Counted from the first letter of the stretch, positions 23,311 through 33,150 are shown. The stretch is 64,000 nucleotides of DNA from Magnolia sinica (GCF_029962835.1 NC_080588.1:14588001-14652000); one strand, 5' to 3'. Program-made: numbers and translations. Notes: generated by a model not told the origin, from the sequence alone.

Positions 23311-23999
23311 CTTGGCACTTGAGCTGCCTGAGTCTGCCTTTCCATCCACCATCCAGACCTAATATTTGAGGGATGTGCTTTCGAGGTCTTCTGCCTTATT
23401 GTTTAATGGAAACATTTTTCTATTTATCTGTGGATTCCCACCCTACACCTGAGGGCTTCTGATTGCTGATCTGTTGGGACTTGGTTGATTGAGGGGCACT
23501 GCTTGAGGGAGCTAGGTCTCCCTTCATCAATGCCAACTGAAGGATATGAGGCGAGGAGGACTGAGCAGCTACGAGAGGGCTTCTATCCCGAATTGTCAAG
23601 GAGACAGGGGGAGAGGGTCGTTGATTTGATCTACAACAGAGTGGATGTTGATTTGAGGTAGGGGCTTTATGGAAAAAAGGAGATAGATCTACAGCTAGAT
23701 GGATATCTTCTTCTTCCATATATCTGTGAAGATTTCTGAGAGGGAGGGAATTCCAGGCCTGCATGGCCTCATTAGTGGAGGATTCCTCAAATGCATTATC
23801 AGCTCTTAGGGGACTGTGACTTTCAGATAAGGCCCATCTGTTCCTGGTGAGAGTGGTAGCTCCCCTGATGGGAGAAGGGGTACAATGAAGGATCTGAGAT
23901 GGGTTAGGGGGCTCATGAATAGGGAAAGCCTGATCGGGATGTGCTTTTGTGGCCTGGTTTCCACCTCTATGTGAAGAAAGGTGCTGGCTCTAATTAGGA

Positions 24000-25490
24000 A
24001 TTGGGGCTATGGGGAGGTTGGATGCAGGTGGGGGGCGTACAATGGTGGATAAAGGTGCATTTATGGCCTGATTTCCACTTCTGTGTGGAGAAAAATGTTC
24101 ACTGAGGTTAAGAATTGGGACTGTGGTGAGGTTAGATGCAGGGTCCGAAGGGGTCTGGGATTTATCACAAACAGGGGAGGGGCGTACAATGGTGGAACGA
24201 GCCGGGGGTGCAGATGCATCTCTAATGTGAGGAAAACTGGATTCCTTCTCAGCAGCATTATTTCAAACACAAACATGGGATGAGAGAGTTGTACTTGAGA
24301 TAGGGAGATGGACCTATGGGGATGTATTTGGAGGGTCCAGTGGTCAGACTGGCTGATGGAAGGTCCTTTCCACCCATTCCATTGTAGATATGGCAGGTAC
24401 TCTGTCTTGGATCGGATCTTCCGGGACATCGGAATGGCCTTCCAGCTTCGCCCAGATCTGGAATTCTGCTCCGTTAACCAGCAATGTCCTGGTACTGTAA
24501 ATGTTCCTCCCTGGTTAAGAATGACTCTAACCCTTGCTACCATCTGGACGACACCCTGAAGGGAGCAGTCAGCAACTTCCACCACTCTGTCGAAGGTATT
24601 CCCCAGCTCGATGAAGACAGACTCTAGCCAGGTATGTGTAGGGATCCCGAACAAAGAGATCCAGATGCCATTGCTAGCTGGTACTATTGGACTCCAAGGT
24701 TCCACAGTAGATATGCCCATAGCAGCTTGTAAAGATCTGTCGGAGAGGAAAGCATTGATATCCGACCTGGTCTTGAAAATGAAGAGAAAACTCTCCGTTG
24801 AGATTCTGGAGATGTCGATTTGAGAGGAGTCATGTTTCGATTTTCATAACGCCTGGATGAGGCGGATGATGGGAATCCTCTGGCCCTTCACATGACCCAC
24901 TAGGGCCAGCTCCAACATCTTCATCTTCTGGTGGATCTCGTTTTGGTTTGCGGTAAAAGTCAACAAGGGGTCTTTGGGTGAAAGAGGGGTTTCTCCTCTT
25001 TAAATGGTTGAGGGTGTGGGATTTGGGAGGCTGGGGTTTGCTTGATTGTTGGGGATTTAGTTCGGTCTATTGTGATTTGCTATGGTGTAGGATGGTCGAA
25101 TGAGAGGGGTAGGATTTGGGCGAGCTGGAGCTGTTTGATTGAATGGAATAAGAGGGCTTGGAAGATGGATTTCTGGGGTTTTGGTTGGCCGATTTAGAGG
25201 GGGAGGGTTTGAGTTGAGGTTTTTGGGTTTAACAATCTCCACTGTAAGGATTCGCCCATCCATTCACCTGCCATTGAGAACTCCAATCGCCGCATATGCA
25301 TTTGCTACGTAAAGGAATTTGATGAATCTGAATCCTCAATGACAATGTAGTTTCTCGTTCCACGGCGTGTAGGCATATGCTATCCTGCCGTATCTGCTGA
25401 AAATCCAGCGAAGGTCTTCGTTAGAGGTATCGTAGGTGATGTTGCCTACAAAGATAAGGAAACCTCCATTCCTTCTCTCCATTCGGCGGT
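24000..25490 (-). pseudogene. LINE ORF1 with RNA-recognition motif and DUF4283-like region
   Basis: The frame opens with MERRNGGFLIFVGNITYDTS, in which FLIFVGNI is an RNP2-like strand. After an in-frame TGA comes GFRFIKFLYVANAYAAIGVL, an RNP1-like strand, then after a second TGA MDGRILTVEIVKPK, the last RRM strand. Both stops fit CGA-to-TGA and TGG-to-TGA transitions, as expected from decay of methylated cytosine. A Pro/Asn-rich linker follows, then a DUF4283-like part with WISLFGIPTHTWLESVFIEL near 24640. ORF1 proteins bind the element RNA. An RRM-bearing ORF1 is known in plant LINEs. Confidence 0.75.
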
Positions 25491-25505
25491 ACCTTGCCTG
25501 TATCT

Positions 25506-25520
25506 GAGTACCTAATGACT
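25506..25520 (+). repeat. Target-site duplication of the large LINE, right copy
   Basis: GAGTACCTAATGACT, one base different from the left copy at 19022-19036. The host (CT)n run of repeat copy 2 resumes immediately after it. Confidence 0.85.
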
Positions 25521-25997
25521 CCTCTCTCTCTCTCTGTCTCTCTCTCAAGTCTCAATATGCAGGGCTTGATATGTAAGTCAAGACACAAGTCAAAATTGGC
25601 CATGCACATGTAGAAGTAAATCTTTTTCACAGTTGGGACTTGAGATGCTGCATGGAATATGCTTCATCTGATTCAACGAATCCCACATTGTCTTAAGACT
25701 CTTATACCTTTTCAAGACCCATCTCTTGGGTGTGTCCGACACACCACTTTGTATTTTAGTAAAGGAATGTTATTTTATTGTTGAGTGGTAATTAATATAT
25801 ATATATATATATATATATAACCAACCCCATATGAAGTTCTTATATTAGAATTCCATGTGTCTGTAGGAATGTGTGGACCTCTATCAATGTTCTCAGTCCA
25901 CTGGATGATGTGGACACCTGTGCATTTTTTTTATCAACATAATACATTGCTTGTTGGGTTATGGTTGATTGTTGGGTCATATAGTGGTACAAAAATG
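25521..25997. other. Host flank with (CT)n and (TA)n microsatellites
   Basis: (CT)n at 25521-25546 and (TA)n at about 25795-25819. No gene or element border recognised between them. Confidence 0.6.
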
Positions 25998-26440
25998 CAC
26001 TACAAGAAAAGGGGTCTTTAGCCTCAATTTAAAACAGTGGCTAAAAAGGTTAAAAACTGAGGCTAAAGCCTTTAGCCTCAGTTTTGCCTCAGTCATCCAA
26101 ACCGAGGTTGAAACCCCCGTGGCTAAAGGCTTTAGCCTCAGTTTTAGCAACGGAGGCTAAAATGACTTTTATAGCCTCGGTTCTTCAAGTGAGGCTAAAA
26201 GAACCTTTTTAGCTTCGGTTTTTACGAAATGAGGCTAAATCAAAATTTTAGCCTCCATTGTTTCCAACTGAGACTAAATCCAAATGTTAGCCTCAATTGC
26301 TTCCAACCGAAGCTAAATCTATTTTTAACCTTGGTTCTCAACAACCGAGGCTAAATCCTTTAGCCGCGGGAATTTCAGCCTTGGTTCTCAACAACCGAGG
26401 CTAAATCCAAGCCTCGGTTACAAATTGAGGCTAAAAATGT
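25998..26440. mobile_element. CACTA transposon left end (TIR CACTACAAGAAAAGGGG)
   Basis: CACTACAAGAAAAGGGG at 25998 is a standard CACTA/Spm-type terminus. Over the next 430 bases about 18 copies of TTTAGCCTCxGTT or its complement (AACxGAGGCTAAA) occur in both orientations, the expected subterminal binding region. The first 80 bases are about 90% the same as those at 60930. No right end was seen within the window. Immediately inward lie exons of three host genes on the minus strand (26600-28350). Confidence 0.85.
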
Positions 26441-26599
26441 TTAATTTTTTCAAATATTTATTTAAACTACTAATCCATTCATTCAATCCACTCATGAAAC
26501 AATCAATCATGAAAGCCACAATACCAACAAAATAGTTAACAACAGTCTACTTAAAGTTTTCAAAACAAACTCAATCAAACTATTACACAACATTAGGTT

Positions 26600-26994
26600 C
26601 CACAAATATTTATATTCTTATCGCTTCTATAATCTCTCTTTTTCTTTTTCTTTGACTTTTCCTGTATCTGTTTTGAATCATCCGGTCTTTTATTGACATT
26701 TCTTTCATCTGGAAGCTCTTGTAAAAGGGTTTCTATAGCAGCATCAGATTTCTCTTGGGCATCTTTACCTGCTAGATCCTCCAAACGTTCCTGCCAAAGG
26801 AAGATAACCACTGACAACATTTAAACTCAACCTCAATGAAGCGATTAAACTAAATCAATACAGACCCGCAAGAACTTCTTCACCAGGAATAACATAATTC
26901 CCCGATAATCAATGGCAGAGATGGCTTCAAGCTCACGTTTCAATTGCTGCATGGCAGCAAACTTCTGCATAATCAATGCATCATAGCTACCCAT
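26600..26994 (-). pseudogene. Captured exons of a DUF627/DUF629 ubiquitin-hydrolase-related gene
   Basis: Exon a, about 26994-26867, reads MQQLKRELEAISAIDYRGIM followed by LFLVKKFLR. Exon b, 26790 to about 26600, starts after a TTTGGCAG acceptor with ERLEDLAGKDAQEKSDAAIE and continues to a lysine-rich KSKKKKKRDYRSDK. The EDLA.KDA.EKSDAA followed by a Lys-rich tract is how I remember the plant proteins annotated as ubiquitin carboxyl-terminal hydrolase-related (DUF627/DUF629). The intron between the exons is retained, so this is a genomic copy. Catalytic Cys/His parts are absent. Exon b runs into the CACTA subterminal repeats without a donor or stop. The family call comes from memory of the motif and needs a search. 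Confidence 0.6.
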
Positions 26995-27125
26995 CTGCAG
27001 GACAGCAACCTACTAATGAGACATCACTAAAATGCCATTTCTGTATTAAATATTCAATTAGAAAAAACTAACCTCCTTATATGAAGGTTGCTTTTGATTT
27101 TCGATTTCATCTAATGTAACATTAG

Positions 27126-27715
27126 GTTGCGAATTAGGCAGCCCAAGAGCTTATCACTTTCTTCTTTGCATTTGCTATCTGTACTGCTTAAATAGCAAGA
27201 GAAAAGTTGTTATCTGAATATTTCAAAGATAATGATGTGAAACAAATAAAAAGGCATCCATTTCCCCATAAATCAATAATATTATTAGCAAGTAGATATC
27301 TTTCAGATTACCTTTGCTCAAGATGCATCAACAATTGTATGAGATGGCGACGAAGTGCAAGCAGAACATATGCTAGATTCTTTTCAGACAATTTGCCAGC
27401 AACTAATATAGCAAACTCTCGAACATCAAAATCCTGTGACATGGAAAAATGAAAAAAAAAAGATAGTGAACATGCCCCTATGTTCATAAACATTTTTCAA
27501 ATAAAGATAACAGTTCAAATGCTCATAGAAGAGCCATTGGCAGGTTGTGCCAAAAATCATACCTCATCATTAAGAGCAACAAAGATAACACTCAAACTAT
27601 CAGCCTGTGCCAAAAATTCATCGAAACCTCCATTTCCATGCAGAGATAGAAAGACTGACTGACGAACACTAACATCAGCATCTGCAACAACAACAATTAG
27701 AAGTTTCTCCACAAT
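27126..27715 (-). pseudogene. Captured TOR kinase exons (HEAT-repeat region)
   Basis: Three exons with clean borders. Exon 1 (27715-27563) follows CTTTCTGCAG and reads IVEKLLIVVVADADVSVRQS through EFLAQADSLSVIFVALNDE to a GAG|GTATGA donor. Exon 2 (27433-27312) reads DFDVREFAILVAGKLSEKNL and LALRRHLIQLLMHLEQ. Exon 3 (from 27183) reads TDSKCKEESDKLLGCLIRN and then fuses, in mid-exon at about 27126, to foreign sequence ending SYKE|GTTAG. This matches the N-terminal HEAT part of plant Target of Rapamycin, a Ser/Thr kinase of the PIKK family. Kinase, FRB and FAT parts are absent. The exons seen are nearly free of stops, so the capture may be young or the piece under little decay. Confidence 0.82.
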
Positions 27716-27984
27716 CTGCAGAAAGCTCAGAGTTAATGATCAAGATGTACAAGCAAGACCATTTTGCAAATACATATTTGATTCACAGAAGAACCTAAAT
27801 AGAAGCATAAAAATTTACTTCACATAATCTTGCAAAGTTTTCATGACTTCAAAAAAAAAAAAAAAAAAAAGAGATAAAAATATCACTCTGAAAAGCTCTG
27901 AAGGCTGAGACATAACAGTGAAATTACAACCACACATTGCCTGAAGAAAATTTGAAACCTTAAAGTAGTAACAATTAGACAATG

Positions 27985-28350
27985 TTTCAGGTAAAACAAA
28001 CCTCAAGCTTTGGTGCCTCCATAGGTTCTTGGAGGTAAGGGTTGATGGGTAGCAGCTGGCATTGTGCATACCGCACCATCAGTTGATCTAAAATAACCAA
28101 AGCAACCATGGCTTCCACCATTGGCATAACTGTAACACCAGCAAGCAATTGTTAACATGAATCTTCTTCCATGATCTTTAATTAGGTTAAATGTAGACCA
28201 AGAAAGCAAATGACAGATTGAATGACAGGGGGGAGTTTCCCTGTGAAAGAAGTTTCTGAACAAACCTCGAGGGACCACACAAGGATTATGGCGTCCTCGT
28301 GCAATGAGTTCAGTCTCATGTCGGTCTCTAGTCACTGTATGTTGTTTCCT
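27985..28350 (-). pseudogene. Captured chorismate synthase 3' exons
   Basis: Exon 1 (28350-28266), after GACACTTGCAG, reads VTRDRHETELIARGRHNPCV and VPRG to a GAG|GTTTGT donor. Exon 2 starts at 28129 after GGTGTTACAG with MPMVEAMVALVILDQLMVRY, then AQCQLLPINPYLQEPMEAPK, and reaches a TGA near 27985. This is the C-terminal end of chorismate synthase, the last shikimate-pathway enzyme (EPSP to chorismate, plastid). The N-terminal three quarters, including most FMN-binding residues, are absent. The intron is kept. On the minus strand this piece lies upstream of the TOR exons, so one transcript could splice from chorismate synthase into TOR and then DUF627/629 sequence. Confidence 0.85.
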
Positions 28351-28764
28351 CTGCAAGTGTCGCATAACAAGTCCGATAAGAAAAATAAAAAAAATTTAGC
28401 TGTCAGATTGACATAGTGTTCCCTTTTCAATCCATGCTGAATGTACAAGTGTTCTATCAGGGAGTCCAAGTTAATGCAATTGTAGAAGTAGGCTTGAAAG
28501 CTATCCTCATGGTTATCATTTCACCATTTGATATTCCACCCTACAAGAATTAGAAAAAAAAATAAAAAAAATCATGGAAACCCAGGAAACACTTTTCAGT
28601 TTGAATCTTATTGGACTACTGAGAAAGGAAAGTAAAAAAGAAAGGAAAAGGGAACATGGAGACCCAGGAAACACTTTTCTTCTCTTGTAATGTTTATCTA
28701 CCCATCAATGTTTCTTCTCTTGTAAGTTACTCTAGTCTTCTTAAAGATGAAAGAGCCCAGAGGA
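28351..28764. other. Unassigned, A-rich
   Basis: No gene or border recognised. Short AAAAAATAAAAAA-type runs and a duplicated phrase GGAxACCCAGGAAACACTTTTC at about 28577 and 28657 are present. Confidence 0.4.
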
Positions 28765-28923
28765 CCTGTTTGGCAAACACCTAACAATGAGTTCATTTCA
28801 TTTTTGTTAATTGTAATCATGTACTAGAGACGATATTCTTGATAAGCAACAATCAAGATCTCTATTAAGAGCTGTAATTAGCCAAAATGAGATGAACTCA
28901 TTTTTAGACGTCTACCAAACAGG
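28765..28923. mobile_element. Small MITE with inverted ends CCTGTTTGG / CCAAACAGG
   Basis: The 159 bp segment has imperfect terminal inverted repeats of about 38 bp: CCTGTTTGGCAAAC...ATGAGTTCATTTCAT on the left and its near complement ATGAGATGAACTCAT...CCAAACAGG on the right. It has no coding capacity. The ends resemble hAT-type MITEs, but no 8 bp target duplication is clear. A related-looking MITE lies at 39912-40026. Confidence 0.6.
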
Positions 28924-29271
28924 CTTGGAAGCAACTACGACCAAATGGAAGTAGAACATATAGAAATTGTTAAAAAAATGAATTTAAGCAAACAGATTCA
29001 CAATTTTCTTACGAAGTTAGATACAGAGAGGGCAAAGTCCTATTTCGAGTGGAAGGCACACCTATTGCTGGGTGTGGGTTTACCGCCATTCACTATAAAA
29101 GAAATCTAATTGATCAGGACATGGGAAATATTGACACTAAGATTGCATGAAAAGAGGACACATTGGTGGAATCAAGTGTGAGACTTCAAATCTGAATACA
29201 TCGGATGGTAAGTTAAAAAATGTAGCGCTTCAATTAATAAGAGAAAATTAAGTAAGAAAGAAATGCCCTAC

Positions 29272-29369
29272 CTGATTGATGGCACAAACAACGGGAACAT
29301 TCATATGGAACAACACTGAGTAGATTGTCTTTTTCAGTTGTCTTCTAGATGCCTTAGCAAATTCAGTAT
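29272..29369 (-). pseudogene. Exon-like piece of unknown gene (KTIYSVLFHMNVPVV)
   Basis: A 98 bp open stretch with an excellent acceptor (TTCCTTTTCTTTAG) and a CAG|GTAGGG donor encodes TEFAKASRRQLKKTIYSVLF then HMNVPVVCAINQ. It looks like a real internal exon, but I do not recognise the family. It is on the same strand as the captured chorismate synthase and TOR exons, about 0.9 kb upstream, and may be part of the same captured set. Its acceptor lies inside a hairpin-forming inverted repeat. Confidence 0.4.
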
Positions 29370-29374
29370 CTAAA

Positions 29375-29461
29375 GAAAAGGAAAATTAAAAAAAAAAAAA
29401 GGTATCAGTTTAACTGAAAATGCACTGATACCTTTTTTTTTATTTATTAATTTTCCTTTTC
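29375..29461. repeat. Hairpin-forming inverted repeat, ~36 bp arms
   Basis: Left arm GAAAAGGAAAATTAA...GGTATCAGT (29375-29409) and right arm ACTGATACC...TTTTCCTTTTC (29424-29461) are near-complementary with a 14-base loop. On the minus strand the arm contains the polypyrimidine tract of the exon ending at 29369. Confidence 0.75.
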
Positions 29462-29866
29462 TTCACTTGCCAAAAATAAAGAAAGAAAGAAAGACATCCG
29501 CATAACCTGTCCTAGCAAATGAATCCAATGATGTTTTAGTCTTGAATCATTTTCTTTGATGCATCATTTTCCACATCCATGTTTTAGTTGCTCTTTACTA
29601 AAAGTAATGATTTTCATTGACTGATTATATGAAACTCTCGTAGGTGATAGTTTGATTGGTTTGGTTTGAGATATAACCAAATAGCCTATGTTATGTTATC
29701 TGTTGTTTCATTTACCTTCTTTTGGTGATCTTAGAACCAGTTCTAAAACCCAGACCCAACTCCTGGCTGTATGATCGGATTGGTTCTGGATTGGAACTAG
29801 CCGGCGAAGCGGCTATATCACTATAACACCCAGTTAGTTCAATACAGTTGCTTGAGAGCATTATAG

Positions 29867-30227
29867 TTTATCTTGATGATTTGGATGATTTTCACTGCAA
29901 GAGGCAAGAAGGCAATGAATGCAGGATGTTCAATAAGAAAAAGCACCGATGGCAGATTTCAGGTGAAGGAAGTATGACTTATTCATTTAGAGGCCACCAT
30001 GGGAAGACGCCTCAATCATTCCAGAGATCTTATTCTTATGCACAGGAGATAAAGGCTGAGAAAGTAGAAAACAATCTCATGTCCCGTCGATGCCAATACA
30101 ATAGGAGATTGGATGGCAACAACTGTGATATGGTTACTGACTGTTCTTTGGAGCATCCATGTTATTTCCTTACCAGCGACGAGAAAGATGATTGGATTTT
30201 GATACAGAGCTGCATACGGACATCTAG
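29867..30227 (+). pseudogene. Exon-like 361 bp open stretch, unknown protein
   Basis: Bounded by a GCATTATAG acceptor and a CATCTAG|GTTAGT donor, the plus strand stays open for about 120 codons. It includes FHCKRQEGNECRMFNKKKHR, SFRGHHGKTPQSFQRSYSYA and EHPCYFLTSDEKDDWILIQS. Composition is rich in charged residues, Cys and His, unlike the random frames around it. I do not recognise the family. It is on the strand opposite to the neighbouring gene pieces, so it came from a different donor. It could be a captured exon or an exon of an undetected gene. Confidence 0.4.
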
Positions 30228-31284
30228 GTTAGTTCTTAGGGTGTGGGACACCTTAAATTGCAATTCAGATGCAATTTAGCTAAATAAAATTTCACCTACA
30301 TGTTGTTTGGATGGAATAATACCACGTTTGAATGGGCCCTTTAATTTAAAATATTTTTTTTTTCCAGATTTCTATTCCAAATAGAAACTAAAATTTGGTA
30401 CCTATTGCATATGTAGTGTCACTCAACCTAATATGGTACTATAAAGTACTATGCTACCTAGATGATGATGACATTGCTGGTGTGTCCTTGAATGTTTACA
30501 TTAGATGGCCTGGTAAAGAAAAGGGAGAGACATATATGAACAACAAAAAAAAAAAAAAATTTATGGCCAAGTGGTATAAAAAATGCAAGCAACTAAATTT
30601 TTAATAACAGGCCAGTATTACAATATTCCCATGACATGGTGACTGCTAGAAAATCTTTACTTGCCTAATTCAGATGCTTTCTTCATTGCAAGTTGAGCGA
30701 GTTTAGGAAATTATATATCTAAGTAAGAGCATAGGCCTTAAGATTGGGCTTCTTTGCTTTTAAGGAGACTTCATGAACTTTTATAAGGCTATAAAGCCAT
30801 TCTCTCTATGTCATACCAATCGGGCTTTTATCTCTACATCACACTAGTCAGGCTTTAAGACCAGGCTTCAGGGTTCTCTCTACATCACATTAATCAGGTG
30901 TTAGGCCCAGGCTTCTTTTGCTTTAAGACAGTCTGAAAACTCTGCTGTTAGAGCAGTAATAACAGCCTTGTCTTGTACATCCATTGGTGTCACAACAGTG
31001 AAATAGGAAAAGGCACGCACGTTTTATAGATTTTGCATAATAACATCATTGGATGAAATACCATAACTCAAAATAGTGAATCTACTAAGTCAAATCCTAG
31101 TTAGGCTTAAGTCTACTGTTACACATATATTCTAATTGTCTTCAAGCCCCATATGATCTAAGAAACAGTAATAGCAAATACAAAATCTGGAATCTTGAGC
31201 TACTTCAACTGACCACACAATCTGTTTTCTTCTTCTCTATTGTTTCTACAACAGGATTTCCCTTCTCTGATTTCAGTTTGAATC
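30228..31284. other. Unassigned
   Basis: No coding or element signals recognised. The phrases TCTACATCACA...AATCAGGxxTTAGGCCCAGGCTTC (about 30830-30915) form a short imperfect direct repeat. Confidence 0.4.
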
Positions 31285-31297
31285 TGTGTGTGTGTGT

Positions 31298-31331
<34 letters not shown>
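31285..31331. repeat. (TG)n microsatellite
   Basis: About 23 TG units with one TATG interruption, in the presumed intron just downstream (minus strand) of the exon ending at 31380. Confidence 0.95.
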
Positions 31332-31334
<3 letters not shown>

Positions 31335-31379
31335 ACACGCTCCTGAAACTGAGAAAGAGAAAGAAGAAGAAGCACAAAC

Positions 31380-31885
31380 CTGCTGCCATTCACTCGACCG
31401 TTCCATCCAAGCAACAGAAGCTGATGGCAAGAAATCCCTCCCAAAGTCATTCCTCTGCTTGTAAAGAACTGTCATCCCGTCCACTTTAGCAGCATTCCAT
31501 TCCATAATCCTCTCCATGAAACAAGCCCCAGGGACCGGATCTAACCCCTGCGAAACCCTAATTCTCCCAATCCTCAAAAAATCCATGCAATACTCCCCTA
31601 AATCGTAGCCTTCTTCCACATTCCTACCAAACGTGGCCCTGCTCTTGGATCCGTGCCCACGGATCTCTGTTTCCTTCACATCCTCCTCATCATCCGCCTT
31701 CCTCGACATGAACCGGATCATCTCATCCCGCTCCTCAGCGTTCTGCCGTAGCTTCTCGACATGAACCGGATCATCTCATCCCGCTCCTCAATATTCTGCC
31801 ACAGCTTCTCGACACAGATCTGCAATTCGGCCTCCGATTTCTCCATATCCTTGATTCGGAGCGTCAGATCATCGATTTTAACGAT
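31380..31885 (-). pseudogene. First coding exon of an unrecognised gene, split by a 53 bp duplication
   Basis: On the minus strand the exon encodes DDLTLRIKDMEKSEAELQIC, then after a tandem duplication IRFMSRKADDEEDVKETEIR, GRIRVSQGLDPVPGACFMER and MEWNAAKVDGMTVLYKQRND. It ends WMERSSEWQQ at a CAG|GTTTGT donor (31380). The N-terminal part is charged and looks like a short coiled coil. I do not recognise the family. A 53 bp unit (GACATGAACCGGATCATCTC...) starts at 31705 and again at 31758. Because 53 is not a multiple of three, the upstream and downstream frames no longer join, so a full product would need the internal ATG near 31721. Later exons were not found, so it may itself be a truncated copy. 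Confidence 0.5.
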
Positions 31886-32085
31886 ACTTACCTCGATCGA
31901 GAGAGATGTTCCGAACGGAAGGTAAAGATATTAGGAAGAGAGATGATTCGGTGGGGATGAATTGAGGTCGAGTGAGAAAAGCTAGCAGAGATGGAGTTTC
32001 ACGAAGTGAGAGAGAGAGCTGTAGAATTCGATCGAAGCTGAGAAATGAAATTGGGGGTTTCAGATATATAGGGTGGGGTAGCCGC
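31886..32085 (-). promoter_or_regulatory. Promoter and leader: TATATATA box, CT-rich leader, GAG|GTAAGTA donor
   Basis: Reading the minus strand, CCCTATATATCTG at about 32070 is a good TATA box. About 30-35 bases later a CT-rich leader begins (CTCTCTCTCTCACTTCG near 32000), typical of plant 5' leaders. GATCGAG|GTAAGTATCG at about 31888 is a near-perfect splice donor but might lie within continuing coding sequence. Immediately upstream (32086 and beyond) is the end of a GGGCCCACC-type MITE, so the distal promoter is transposon-derived. Confidence 0.55.
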
Positions 32086-32260
32086 GGATTAGCTACTGAC
32101 AGGTCGAGTAGCGACGTCACCAACTTTTGCGGGCCCCACCGTGATGCACGTATTATATTCACACCGTCCATCTATTTGAAGAGATCATTTTAGAGCATGA
32201 TCCTAAGAATGAGTCAGATCTAAACCTCTAGTAGACCCCACCACAGAAAACAGTTTTCTC
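32086..32260. mobile_element. MITE fragment of the GGGCCCACC family abutting a promoter
   Basis: GCGGATTAGCTACTGACAGG followed by GCGGGCCCCACCGTGATG and a CACACCGTCCATCTATTTGA phrase matches the left arm of the complete copy at 37895-38465. It breaks off near 32260 in A-rich DNA. The right arm is missing. Confidence 0.7.
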
Positions 32261-33150
32261 AAAAAGGAAAAAAAAAAAATCAAGATTCTTAATTTTCTTT
32301 TTTAATTCTAAATTTCTTCAAGATTATAAATTTGTTGAAATTTATCAAAAAAATTTAAAATTCTCAGTTTTTTCAAAATTATCAAAATAAAAAAAAATAA
32401 AATCAATTCTTAATAGTTTTAGAAATTTTTAATTTTTTTTTCAAATTAAGAATTGTCATATCATAAAAGAATAACAAGTGCCCTATTATCTATTTGGATG
32501 GACATTGATATTACTATTCTCCTTGCTTATAGTATAATGGGCACCAATAATGCAAGTCATCTTGCCTGTATAAGTTAATTATCATGTATTCTAGTAGCAC
32601 ATTGGTGATATGAATGTACAACATCTGGGCCAGTCATCTCATGGATCCTATCCACTGATTGGATGACTTGTGAGGATTGCAAATTGGTGGTTAGAAAAAA
32701 TTCCAACCAATTGTCAACGTACAATTGACAATGGTTTGATGGTTGGATCAATGGCTATGAGGTCCTCTTCATCCCATTGATTGTGAAGATCCTAGGTTGT
32801 AGCACACCACTCGTTATACAATTTTCTAGATGCATCACAGTTTAGTGGGGTCCACTGGTACATGCAATTACACTGTCCAACACTTAAGACAATCCAGACC
32901 GTTGATTGATAAGGCCCACCTTATAGAATTCTTACACCTTCTAATTAATCGATTTTCATTTTATATTCGGGAGAGCAACCATAACACAATTTTCAGTTAG
33001 AAATAATTAGAGTAGAAATAAGAATTGAAAGAAACTTTAGAGGATAAGAGAAGGGATTTTATCAGTAAAGTGGAAAGCAAAGGTACTAACCCAAGGAAAA
33101 TCAGATTTGACAGTAATACAACATTCAAGGACAAAAGTTAAAAGACTAAC
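32261..33150. other. Unassigned, with an A/T-rich block and one dispersed repeat
   Basis: 32270-32470 is A/T-rich with many short AAATTTTT-type inversions. 32845-32945 (TTTAGTGGGGTCCACTGGTA ... CTTATAGAATTCTTACA) resembles 5565-5665, so a dispersed repeat is shared between the two places. No gene recognised. Confidence 0.45.

Larger units (their letters stand above)
19037..25505 (-). mobile_element. Nearly full-length L1-type LINE with RRM ORF1 and RNase H
   Basis: About 6.5 kb on the minus strand, bounded by a 15 bp target duplication. It ends in a poly-A tail seen as a T-run at 19037-19045. In order: ORF1 with an RNA-recognition motif and a DUF4283-like part; ORF2 with an apurinic-type endonuclease, reverse transcriptase with YADD, a zf-RVT zinc-binding region and a terminal RNase H domain. 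This is the plant L1 architecture that includes RNase H. The 5' leader is only about 20 bases before the first ATG, so the 5' end may be slightly truncated. Both ORFs are interrupted several times, so it is inactive. The single difference in its target duplication suggests moderate age. Confidence 0.88.

Noticed and set aside
23074-24823. Several plus-strand open frames of 66-83 codons
   Set aside because: Antisense shadows of LINE ORF1 and the endonuclease.
26593-28365. The region as an intact gene on the minus strand
   Set aside because: Exons come from three unrelated proteins, each missing its catalytic parts, next to a CACTA end; capture fits better than a real multidomain gene.
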